In this document: positions 16,272 to 23,760 of the stretch, piece by piece
How the letters are laid out: every line of letters starts with the position of its first letter
How positions within the stretch are numbered: the first letter of the stretch is position 1
Source: Bacteroidetes bacterium UBA1941
GTDB lineage: Bacteria; Bacteroidota; Bacteroidia; Chitinophagales; LD1
NCBI GenBank assembly: GCA_002336805.1
Contig: DDEZ01000012.1
Location: 124,001 to 188,000 of the forward strand
Length of the DNA stretch: 64,000 nt
Reading direction: 5' to 3'
Translations under genes and position numbers: made by a program
Notes under the pieces: model-generated
What the model saw: only the letters and a program-made list of their open reading frames with translations
Databases searched by the model: none
What the model was told of the DNA's origin: nothing

Positions 16272-18524
16272 TTACTTTATGATGATCACTTTCTGGTCGT
16301 ATGTCCTGCCATGCGTATCTGCTGCATGGAGCACATAGGCGCCTGCCGGAAGGGCTGCGACGGATATCGTAGCCTCCTGATCGGCACCAGCCGCAATATC
16401 GGCATTTATCCTGTGACCGAGTACATCATAGAGCTGCACATACTCCAGGCGTGCATCACCATCTGCCAGGCGGCATATCACCCTATCACGGGCAGGATTG
16501 GGATATACCTGCAGGGTAGCCGTAGTCTGTACGGGCAGCTCCGCTATGGACGCAGTAGCACCATTGCCCCAGTATCCGTCTGAGAAGAGCATCATGCCGC
16601 CACGTATATTGCCGGTCAGGTAATCCCTGTAGCCATCATGATTGATATCTGCTATGCTGATGGTGGAGCGCAGGCCGGCATTGACACCGACCACATCCGA
16701 GTCGAGCAGGCGGAAAGTGCCGCGGCGCAGGCTATCCTGGTTTATAAGAAATTTGAAGGTGCGGCCGAGCTGCGAACCTGAATATAGCATCAGCTGGCCA
16801 CCCTCCTGGCGCAGGGCCGGCGCAGCGAAACCAGGCAACAGCCCGATGTGGTAATCATATACACGCACACCACCAAAGAAATTATTGACCGAGTCACGGG
16901 AGAAGAGAGGATTGGTACGCGTGCCAAAATTCCAGTAGTACTGAATATTGTTGCTACGTGAGCCTATGACCAGATCCGGCAGGCTGTCACCATTCACATC
17001 ATAGATAAATGGAGCTGCATTTTGATTCACATTGATGTTAAACCAGTTTTGCTGCGTGAGAGATGGGAATCTGGCAGTGTCTGAGTTGGAGGTGTTTTTG
17101 AAAAAGTGTATCCTGCCGGTGTAGTCGCCTATCACCATATCTGTCTTGCCATCGCCATTCATATCGCCAAAAGCGGGAAAAAGGCCGGTCACATTATAGG
17201 CACTCAAGCCATACCAGTCTGTGCTGACCTCATCGAAAACGGGCATCGTATCAGTACCGATATTGTGATATAGCGCGAGCGACGATTTAGAGGCGCCCGA
17301 TGTCTGAAACCTGCCATAATTTCCCATGACGATATCCATGAGGCCATCTCCATCGTAGTCAAAGAATACAGGATGTGACTCTGTGCCCACGTCTACTATC
17401 TCGCGGGTAAAAGTTGTATCACCCATGTAGTGGTATTTTTCCAGCGAGTCATCAGCTATATTGTGATAATACTGTACCACCTTGACATCCTCAGACTGGC
17501 CAGGCTGGTAGGCATTGGAGGCAAAGGGGGATATGAACAGATCTTCAAAGCCGTCATTGTCGGCATCCAGGCCAAACGGGGCGGGGAAGAGAGGCAGATT
17601 GACTGACCTGTCGTACACAGGGAAAATAGAATCAGCGTAGGTAATGACCGCCGATGTGGTATCTCCGCGATTTTCCAGAAACTTCAGAGTATTGCAAAAT
17701 ATATCTGCCAGCAGCAGGCTAAGTACCGGAGAGTTTCTCCGATAGTGTACGCCATATAGAGCCCCTCCCTGATGCCGGGCTACCTGCGCATCCGAGTGCA
17801 GGACAAGCCCCCCCGATAAACACTGAGCGAGAGACACGCCACAGTCATTGGAGTTTTCTATGAAATAGCCCCAGCAGTTTGTGACCAGGTCAAAAACGAG
17901 CGAATCGCGATCCATCCCGCTCTCTACTGCCCTGTTCTTGTAAAAATTGAGTGTAGTACCACCTGCTATATCAGAGGCAAGGACGTCCAGGTCGCCATCA
18001 TGGTCCACATCCTGCATGATGGGTATATTGTCCATAAATGTCCAGATATGATCCGGCAGCGGACCACCATAGGAATAATTCAAACGATCATAAAGCTTGG
18101 TAAATCCGATGCCGGAGCCGGTGCGATAACCCTTGAAGACCATGATGTCACTGGTGGGACTGAGTGCAAAGATATCTCCTACTCCATCCCGGTTGTGGTC
18201 GCGTATCACTGCCCAGTCACGCAGCTCCCTTGGGAACATATTGTCATACTTTGGCGCATAGATGTATGAAAGGTGGCCGGCACTACCCGTATTGATGAAA
18301 GCCTGGGCTTTCCAGCCTGCCTTGTCATAGACGAAGAGATCCATGAGGCCATCCTGATTGAGATCGATAGGGGAGAAAAGTGGATTATTCAATCCGCCTA
18401 CCCATGGGTTCTGCAGGGAGCGGCCGCCACGAAGTACTTTCACCCCCTCTATATGGTACTTCTGACCAGTAACAAGAAGTGGAAAAAGAAGGATCAAGAG
18501 TGCAATTCTACGCATGGTTTTCAT
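16272..18524 (-). CDS. Secreted VCBS/FG-GAP propeller protein with T9SS type A sorting domain
   Basis: 750 residues. After a signal peptide (ending LLVTGQ) come eight calcium-loop-like motifs of the form DxNxDGxxD spread over the protein: DLNQDGLMD, DHNRDGVGD, DVDHDGDLD, DADNDGFED, DYDGDGLMD, DMNGDGKTD, DVNGDSLPD and DINHDGYRD. Such spacing fits an integrin-alpha-like seven- or eight-bladed beta-propeller. The last ~80 residues (LQVYPNPARDRVICRL ... PAGAYVLHAADTHGRTY) are a T9SS type A sorting domain. The ligand is unknown; adhesion is likely from the fold. The start is ATG 18524, with a second ATG 9 bases downstream. Confidence 0.87.
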   Translation of the reverse strand: MKTMRRIALLILLFPLLVTGQKYHIEGVKVLRGGRSLQNPWVGGLNNPLFSPIDLNQDGLMDLFVYDKAGWKAQAFINTGSAGHLSYIYAPKYDNMFPRELRDWAVIRDHNRDGVGDIFALSPTSDIMVFKGYRTGSGIGFTKLYDRLNYSYGGPLPDHIWTFMDNIPIMQDVDHDGDLDVLASDIAGGTTLNFYKNRAVESGMDRDSLVFDLVTNCWGYFIENSNDCGVSLAQCLSGGLVLHSDAQVARHQGGALYGVHYRRNSPVLSLLLADIFCNTLKFLENRGDTTSAVITYADSIFPVYDRSVNLPLFPAPFGLDADNDGFEDLFISPFASNAYQPGQSEDVKVVQYYHNIADDSLEKYHYMGDTTFTREIVDVGTESHPVFFDYDGDGLMDIVMGNYGRFQTSGASKSSLALYHNIGTDTMPVFDEVSTDWYGLSAYNVTGLFPAFGDMNGDGKTDMVIGDYTGRIHFFKNTSNSDTARFPSLTQQNWFNINVNQNAAPFIYDVNGDSLPDLVIGSRSNNIQYYWNFGTRTNPLFSRDSVNNFFGGVRVYDYHIGLLPGFAAPALRQEGGQLMLYSGSQLGRTFKFLINQDSLRRGTFRLLDSDVVGVNAGLRSTISIADINHDGYRDYLTGNIRGGMMLFSDGYWGNGATASIAELPVQTTATLQVYPNPARDRVICRLADGDARLEYVQLYDVLGHRINADIAAGADQEATISVAALPAGAYVLHAADTHGRTYDQKVIIIK

Positions 18525-18624
18525 TTTACTATAAGACTAGTGAATTTACGAAAAGTTGCGCGGAGCATGGTAGTTCTCGGTAAATAGGATGATCTAGACT
18601 CCTTGACGAGTAAATATTGTTCCT

Positions 18625-18661
18625 AAAACAGAAAAGGCTGTGGGCTAATACCCACAGCCTT
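18625..18661 (-). terminator. Rho-independent terminator after tRNA-Arg
   Basis: An 11-bp perfect stem (AAGGCTGTGGG / CCCACAGCCTT at 18634-18644 and 18651-18661) with a 6-base loop lies just downstream of the tRNA on the minus strand and is followed by TTCTGTTTT. It also separates the tRNA from the T9SS gene at 16272-18524. Confidence 0.8.
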
Positions 18662-18672
18662 AATCTAATATG

Positions 18673-18745
18673 TGATCCCGGTAGGAATCGAACCTACGGC
18701 CGATTGATTAGAAATCAATTGCTCTATCCGCTGAGCTACGGGACC
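18673..18745 (-). tRNA. tRNA-Arg(TCT)
   Basis: A complete cloverleaf on the minus strand: acceptor GGTCCCG / CGGGATC (one G-T pair), D arm GCTC...GAGC, anticodon stem ATTGA / TCAAT around loop TTTCTAA (anticodon TCT, reads AGA and AGG), T arm GTAGG-TTCGATT-CCTAC, discriminator A. The CCA end is not encoded. Confidence 0.95.
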
Positions 18746-18882
18746 AGCTATTTCTCAAGCGCGGCAAATATACCCATTTCCCCTCTATCGTGCTAGGGCT
18801 TATTTAACAAGGAGATAGGACAGCAAATGGAGCCATGTGGAAATTTGAGTGGAAAATAACGGTCGTTTATTTGAAAATGCCT

Positions 18883-18890
18883 TATTTTTG
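18883..18890 (+). promoter_or_regulatory. -7 promoter element TATTTTTG
   Basis: Exact TAnnTTTG match 29 bases before the ATG of the secreted T9SS gene at 18920. No -33 box at the usual spacing is seen. Confidence 0.5.
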
Positions 18891-18919
18891 TCATTACATC
18901 AAATCAGTAAACAACGATC

Positions 18920-19738
18920 ATGAAAAAACTATTTACCCTATTATCATTCTCTCTTCTCTTTGGCGCGAGCTATGCACAATATTGTGGCAGCTCTCAGGTA
19001 TCTGCCATCAATCCGGGCAGCAACTACGGTTTCCCTAAGCTGGATAGCATCCCATGCATCGTACAGGGTGCCAATACTACACTGGATATTCCTTTCAAGA
19101 CGTATACTACTTTTACCGCACAGGGCAATACAGTAAACATCTACAAACTGAAAATAGATGTGATGAATAACCTGCCATGCGGCCTTTGCTGGTCCAGCAC
19201 AAGTGCTACTAATGAATTTAACCCTAATGACCTGGGTACATTCCGCATACAAGGAACGACTAATGATGCTGTAGGTGAATATAAAATACACCTGCTGCTC
19301 TCGGTAAATACACAAAACCAAGGCAACTACGATATCGATAGCATAGATGCAGATGCAGGTGGCGTATATCTCTATGTACGTGTGAAGGCTAACGGTGGCA
19401 ACTGCGCACCGGTAGATACTAACTCTATCGGCCTGACCGCCAGTACTCAGTGCCCTACAGGTATCAATGATGTAAAGGCTAATGTATCTGCACTCAGTGT
19501 ACAGCCTAACCCAATGACCAGCGAGGCTAATGTGACATTCACATCTGAGGTAGCCGGCACCAGCAACATCACCATCACAAACATAGTAGGCAGCGTAGTA
19601 TACCGCACTGCTATCGCTACCAAGATAGGTGAGAACAATACAACTATCAACAAGGGCAACCTGCCGGCCGGTATCTACATCCTGACAGTAGGCAACAATA
19701 AGGCTGCTGCTTCACGCAAGTTTGTGATCGCAGAGTAA
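18920..19738 (+). CDS. Secreted T9SS cargo of unknown function
   Basis: 272 residues. The signal peptide MKKLFTLLSFSLLFGASYAQ is followed by a ~150-residue domain with several Cys (YCGSSQ, IPCIVQG, PCGLCWSS, NGGNCAP, TQCPTG) that could form disulfides outside the cell. The C-terminal ~75 residues (LSVQPNPMTSEANVTF ... LPAGIYILTVGNNKAAASRKF) are a T9SS type A sorting domain. The central domain matches no family I can name. It is a single-gene unit with its own -7 element and a strong terminator. Confidence 0.82.
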   Translation: MKKLFTLLSFSLLFGASYAQYCGSSQVSAINPGSNYGFPKLDSIPCIVQGANTTLDIPFKTYTTFTAQGNTVNIYKLKIDVMNNLPCGLCWSSTSATNEFNPNDLGTFRIQGTTNDAVGEYKIHLLLSVNTQNQGNYDIDSIDADAGGVYLYVRVKANGGNCAPVDTNSIGLTASTQCPTGINDVKANVSALSVQPNPMTSEANVTFTSEVAGTSNITITNIVGSVVYRTAIATKIGENNTTINKGNLPAGIYILTVGNNKAAASRKFVIAE

Positions 19739-19757
19739 TTAAGATTTTTTTAGATAG

Positions 19758-19787
19758 AAAAGTCCCGTCGTTTGGCGGGACTTTTTT
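19758..19787 (+). terminator. Rho-independent terminator
   Basis: Stem AAGTCCCG / CGGGACTT with an 8-base loop and six T residues, about 20 bases after the stop of the T9SS gene at 18920-19738. Confidence 0.85.
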
Positions 19788-19881
19788 GTTTTTATGCATT
19801 GTGGGTTAGTTTTGTGGCCGTTGGCATTTCGTTTGCTATATGCCTGGTCTCTACATCATCTTACTAAAAACCAAACATCGA

Positions 19882-20757
19882 ATGAAAAGGAATACGCTCT
19901 TGTCTATCGCGCTGCTGGCAGTGATCTGCCTGACCATGACCTCTGCTGCACCACCAGCCAGCCAGACCCGGCAGATAGTAGATAATATGCTGAGTACGAT
20001 AGCACACCACACAGGCGCTACCTTTAACATGAGCGCGGCTGAGCGTATAGTGGGCAAAGGCAATGAGTTTAATAAGATGTCGATGTTCACTAAGGTGAAT
20101 GTAAGCCCGCTGAAGATATACTCTAAGGTGCTGAGCGACCCTAACAAAGGCACAGAGCTACTCTACGTGACCGGCCAGCGCGAAAATAAGATCCGCGTAA
20201 ACCCTGGTAAATTCCTACCATCCCTCACACTGGCGCCTACCAGCAATCTACTGAGCAAGAATCAGCATCATACATTGCTTACTTCCGGCTTTAGCGTGGT
20301 ACGTGATATCGTATCTGCAGGTGTGAAGCGCGCAGATGCGCAGGGTGGTTTTGACAAGGTATTTACCCTGCTGGGTGAGGTAAACTATGGTGGCCGCAAG
20401 TGCTATAAGATCCAGATAGAAGACCCGACCTATACCTATACGACAGCTGTAGGGCAAAACGGCGAGAATGTCAATACAATGGCCAAGCGCCTGCTAGTAT
20501 CTGAGTACCACATCATGGAGCTGAACCCAGCCTTCCGCTCCCTGGATGAGAGTGTAGCTGGTAAGACCCTGAAAGTGCCTAGCTCCTACGCCAAGAAGAG
20601 CGTGATGTATGTAGATGCCGCTACTAATGTGCCGCTCTATCAGGAGATGAGTGATGAGAAGGGCCTCTTTGAGAAATATGAGTATTCCAATGTAGTGCTC
20701 AACCCGGCCTTCAAGGCGGATGAGTTCTCTGAGAAGTTTTCAGAGTATAGTTTCTAA
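19882..20757 (+). CDS. Exported DUF1571 family protein with LysM-like insert
   Basis: 291 residues from the ATG at 19882 (MKRNTLLSIALLAVICLTMT, signal peptide); the frame is open to 19840 but that part is not signal-like. DUF1571 features are visible: KVNVSPLKIYSKVL at 71-84, KGTELLYVTGQRENK at 89-103, and SKNQHHTLL at 125-133. Residues about 198-236 (TMAKRLLVSEYHIMELNPAF ... LKVPSSY) have the sequence pattern of a LysM motif inserted in the domain. The family is related in fold to LolA-like lipid-binding proteins, but no activity is established. A terminator follows the stop directly. Confidence 0.75.
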   Translation: MKRNTLLSIALLAVICLTMTSAAPPASQTRQIVDNMLSTIAHHTGATFNMSAAERIVGKGNEFNKMSMFTKVNVSPLKIYSKVLSDPNKGTELLYVTGQRENKIRVNPGKFLPSLTLAPTSNLLSKNQHHTLLTSGFSVVRDIVSAGVKRADAQGGFDKVFTLLGEVNYGGRKCYKIQIEDPTYTYTTAVGQNGENVNTMAKRLLVSEYHIMELNPAFRSLDESVAGKTLKVPSSYAKKSVMYVDAATNVPLYQEMSDEKGLFEKYEYSNVVLNPAFKADEFSEKFSEYSF

Positions 20758-20764
20758 ATCATAT

Positions 20765-20788
20765 AGCCCGGTCACGCCGGGCTTTTTT
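20765..20788 (+). terminator. Rho-independent terminator
   Basis: Stem AGCCCGG / CCGGGCT with a 5-base loop and a run of six T, 8 bases after the DUF1571 gene stop. Confidence 0.85.
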
Positions 20789-20807
20789 CATCCATATACC
20801 CACACAG

Positions 20808-21791
20808 ATGCGTTTGCTCACTTTACTATTGTGCCTGGTCACTATCCACGCTATGGCACAGCTTCCCGCTCATTTTGACAGCAAAGACCAGCCTGCTGCA
20901 CCTGACTATACGCAGGAGCAGAACTGGAGTGCGCTACCCTACCGCACAGATGCGGCAGATGTGATACCACCTGATGAAAAGTGGATCAGTGACTCGCTGA
21001 AGGGAGTAGATGTATTTTATGTCTATCCCACTATCTATCAGAAAGGCAAAACATGGAATGCAGACCTGGCCAATAAGAAACTGAATAAGCGTATAGACAA
21101 CCTGCCGGTGCGTTTCCAGGCGGGAGTATTCAACGCAAGCTGCCGGGTGTATGCGCCTCGCTACCGTCAGGGCAATATCCAGTGCTACTATGATAGCATC
21201 AACGGGCCTATGGGGCTTGACTTTGCCTATCAGGATGTAGCGCGGGCATTTCAATACTACCTGGACCACTACAATCATGGGCGGCCCATCATCATCGCAT
21301 CCCACAGCCAGGGTAGCAATCACTCGTGGAGGCTGCTCAGGGAGTTTTTTGATGGCAAGCCACTGGCCAAACAATTAGTATGCGCCTATACAGTGGGTAT
21401 GGGTGTAGACACGACCTGGTACAAGGTGCTACGTCCATGTGGCAATGCGACTGAAACGGGCTGCTATGTGACCTGGTCGTCATTTCGCACGGGCTATGAT
21501 CCGGGCAAGGATGTACTCCGCAACCCGATGTGTGTAAACCCTATCACCTGGCAGCGGGATACTACGCTGGTACCGGCATCAGCTTCTCTGGGAGGTATAT
21601 TCCTAAAGATACGCCGGCACCGCTGGCAGCATGCCGCATCAGCGCAGGTACACAATGACTATCTATGGGTAAAGACGCGCCTTCCCTTTGTAAGTGGGTG
21701 GAAAGTGCTACACCTCGTAGACTACAATCTATACTGGTATGATATCCGCAAAAATGTGGCTGACAGGATCAGGGCCTACCAGAAAAAGTAA
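20808..21791 (+). CDS. DUF3089 family secreted alpha/beta hydrolase
   Basis: 327 residues with a signal peptide (MRLLTLLLCLVTIHAMAQ). The segment VDVFYVYPTIYQKGKTWNAD and the nucleophile elbow IIIASHSQGSNHSWRLL (Ser in SHSQG) are typical of DUF3089, a family of alpha/beta-hydrolase-fold proteins. A Cys-containing segment, PCGNATETGCYVTWSS, and a C-terminal HNDYLWVKTRLP with a His that could be catalytic follow. The substrate is not known; esters are likely. The gene is separated from the upstream DUF1571 gene by a terminator, and its TAA directly abuts the stop of fabD. Confidence 0.8.
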   Translation: MRLLTLLLCLVTIHAMAQLPAHFDSKDQPAAPDYTQEQNWSALPYRTDAADVIPPDEKWISDSLKGVDVFYVYPTIYQKGKTWNADLANKKLNKRIDNLPVRFQAGVFNASCRVYAPRYRQGNIQCYYDSINGPMGLDFAYQDVARAFQYYLDHYNHGRPIIIASHSQGSNHSWRLLREFFDGKPLAKQLVCAYTVGMGVDTTWYKVLRPCGNATETGCYVTWSSFRTGYDPGKDVLRNPMCVNPITWQRDTTLVPASASLGGIFLKIRRHRWQHAASAQVHNDYLWVKTRLPFVSGWKVLHLVDYNLYWYDIRKNVADRIRAYQKK

Positions 21792-22670
21792 TTACGCCTT
21801 GGCCGTAGTGACAGTACTGTCGATCTTGCCCACGAGTCCCTGCAGTACATTGCCGGGGCCGACTTCTATGAAGTTTGTGGCGCCATCAGCTATCATATGG
21901 CGCACGCTCTGTGTCCAGAGTACTGGCGCCGTGAGCTGCGCTATGAGGTTTGACTTGATGGCAGCGGGATCGGTCTCCGCTTTAGCGGTATAGTTCTGAT
22001 AGATGGGGCAGACAGGCGTGGCAAATACCGCTTTCTCTATACCAGCCGCCAGCTCCTCACGGGCCGGCTCCATCAGAGGGGAGTGGAATGCGCCACCTAC
22101 CTGCAGTTTCAGCACGCGACGTACGCCTGCAACAGTCAGTTTCTCCATAGCAATATCGATGCCTTTGACCGATCCTGATATGACGAGCTGGCCGGGGCAG
22201 TTATAGTTGGCAGGTACTACGACCTCCTCAGTGATAGACCTGCAAATATTCTCTACCTGCTCTTCGCTCTCATACCTGAGTACAGCAGCCATAGTAGACG
22301 GTACAGCTTCGCATGCTTTCTGCATGGCCAGTGCGCGGATGCTGACGAGGCGCAGCGCCTCATCAAAGCTCATGGCCTTATTAGCTACCAGTGCGGAGAA
22401 CTCTCCGAGTGAGTGACCCGCTACCATATCCGGCTTGAAACCATCTATCAGCAGGGCAGATATCACAGAGTGGATGAATACAGCAGGCTGTGTCACGCTG
22501 GTCTGCTTCAGGTCCTCGTCAGACCCTTCGAACATGATAGAAGATATACTGAATCCGAGTATCTCATCGGCCTTTTTGAAATAGTCTTTGGCGAGGTCGG
22601 ACTTTTCGTAGAGGTCCTTGCCCATGCTTTTGAATTGGCTGCCTTGTCCCGGAAAGATGTATGCGTTCAC
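21792..22670 (-). CDS. fabD: Malonyl-CoA:ACP transacylase (FabD)
   Basis: Loads malonyl groups onto acyl carrier protein for fatty acid synthesis. The 292 residues carry the N-terminal FPGQGSQ at 6-12, the nucleophile S87 in GHSLGE, and the second active-site His in GAFHSPLM near 194-201. It starts at GTG 22670. It is the last gene of a leftward ptpS-folE-fabD set, 26 bases behind folE. Confidence 0.96.
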   Translation of the reverse strand: MNAYIFPGQGSQFKSMGKDLYEKSDLAKDYFKKADEILGFSISSIMFEGSDEDLKQTSVTQPAVFIHSVISALLIDGFKPDMVAGHSLGEFSALVANKAMSFDEALRLVSIRALAMQKACEAVPSTMAAVLRYESEEQVENICRSITEEVVVPANYNCPGQLVISGSVKGIDIAMEKLTVAGVRRVLKLQVGGAFHSPLMEPAREELAAGIEKAVFATPVCPIYQNYTAKAETDPAAIKSNLIAQLTAPVLWTQSVRHMIADGATNFIEVGPGNVLQGLVGKIDSTVTTAKA

Positions 22671-22696
22671 GATCTGTAGATAGATGGATGAATAAA

Positions 22697-23281
22697 TTAG
22701 CTCAGCTTCGCTGAGATGAGATTGATAAACTCATTGCGCGTGCTCTGATTCTGAAACTCACCGGTGAAGGCTGAGGTCGTAGTAGTACTGTTTTGCTTCT
22801 GCACGCCGCGCATCATCATGCAGAGGTGCTTGGCCTCTACTACTACTGCTACGCCCAGCGGGTCCAGCGTCTCCTGTATGCAGTCGCGTATCTGTATGGT
22901 GAGGCGCTCCTGCACCTGAAAACGGCGCGAGTACGCATCTACGATACGGGCCAGCTTACTCAGGCCGACGATCTTGCCGTTAGGTATATAGGCCACATGG
23001 GCGCGTCCGTAGAAGGGCAGCAGGTGATGCTCGCAGAGAGAGTATAGTTCTATATCTTTCACGATCACCATCTGATTGTGCTGCTCGTGAAATATGGCAC
23101 CGCGCATGATAGCGTGTGCATCCATCTTATAGCCCGATGCCAGGAAGTGCATCGCCTTTGACGCACGTTGCGGGGTCTTGAGCAGGCCCTCGCGGGTGAT
23201 ATCTTCTCCCAGTCCTTTCAGTATCTCCTCATAGTGCAGGCTGAGGCGCGCTACGGATGCTTCATCGAAATTCTTTTCCAT
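22697..23281 (-). CDS. folE: GTP cyclohydrolase I (FolE)
   Basis: Converts GTP to 7,8-dihydroneopterin triphosphate, the entry to folate, queuosine precursor and tetrahydrobiopterin. Zinc ligands C83 and H86 (SLCEHHLLPFYG) and C154 (HLCMMMRGV) are present, as are KIVGLSKLARIV and QVQERLT. At 194 residues it is of normal bacterial length. It lies 11 bases downstream of the PTPS gene, whose product uses dihydroneopterin triphosphate. Confidence 0.96.
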   Translation of the reverse strand: MEKNFDEASVARLSLHYEEILKGLGEDITREGLLKTPQRASKAMHFLASGYKMDAHAIMRGAIFHEQHNQMVIVKDIELYSLCEHHLLPFYGRAHVAYIPNGKIVGLSKLARIVDAYSRRFQVQERLTIQIRDCIQETLDPLGVAVVVEAKHLCMMMRGVQKQNSTTTTSAFTGEFQNQSTRNEFINLISAKLS

Positions 23282-23292
23282 GCTTCTATATT

Positions 23293-23700
23293 TTACTCGC
23301 CGAAGTATTCGACATATATATTTTCCGTTTCCACCAGCTTCACACAGTGGAGCTTGCAGTCTGTGAGGTGTGGCTCCATCCAGCGCCAGATCTGTATGGC
23401 TACATTTTCTGACGTACCCAGCTTGTTTTTAAACTCCGGCACATCCAGGTTAAAGTTTTTATGATCCAGGCGGTCTACTATCTCACGCTTCATGATCTTG
23501 CTGAGATGGTGCGCATTGATCACAAAACCAGTTTCGGCGTGAGGCACAGCCTTGACAGTGACATAGACATCAAAGTTGTGACCGTGATAGTGCTTATTGG
23601 CACATTTGCCAAACACCTCCCTGTTCTTTTCTTCTGACCAGGAGTTGATGTAGAGCTTGTGCGCGCCGTTGAAGTGTTCTCTGCGAGTGAGGTAGACCAT
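23293..23700 (-). CDS. 6-pyruvoyl-tetrahydropterin synthase family protein (PTPS/QueD)
   Basis: 135 residues. Zinc ligands are H14, H39 and H41 and the active-site Cys is C33, in the segment FGKCANKHYHGHNFDVYV. The spacing Cys-x5-His-x-His and the later DHKNFNLDVPEF and TSENVAIQIW are closer to animal 6-PTPS than to the shorter QueD of queuosine synthesis. The enzyme therefore may make 6-pyruvoyl-tetrahydropterin as well as or instead of 6-carboxy-tetrahydropterin; this is inference. It is first in the operon with folE and fabD. Its leader holds a short repeat. Confidence 0.88.
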   Translation of the reverse strand: MVYLTRREHFNGAHKLYINSWSEEKNREVFGKCANKHYHGHNFDVYVTVKAVPHAETGFVINAHHLSKIMKREIVDRLDHKNFNLDVPEFKNKLGTSENVAIQIWRWMEPHLTDCKLHCVKLVETENIYVEYFGE

Positions 23701-23704
23701 GATT

Positions 23705-23734
23705 GATTTCGGATTTTGGATTCCGATTTCGGAT
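23705..23734. repeat. Direct repeat GATTTCGGAT x2 in ptpS leader
   Basis: The 10-mer GATTTCGGAT occurs at 23705-23714 and 23725-23734, with a related TTTGGATTCC between. The repeats lie within about 35 bases of the ptpS start and may be a dispersed intergenic element or an operator. Confidence 0.6.
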
Positions 23735-23760
23735 GTGAAGGTAATACAACTGCCGCTAAA

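Noticed and set aside
18634..18661. tRNA-adjacent inverted repeat as an integration (attachment) site
   Set aside because: It is a normal terminator hairpin with a T run, and there is no integrase or flanking duplication.
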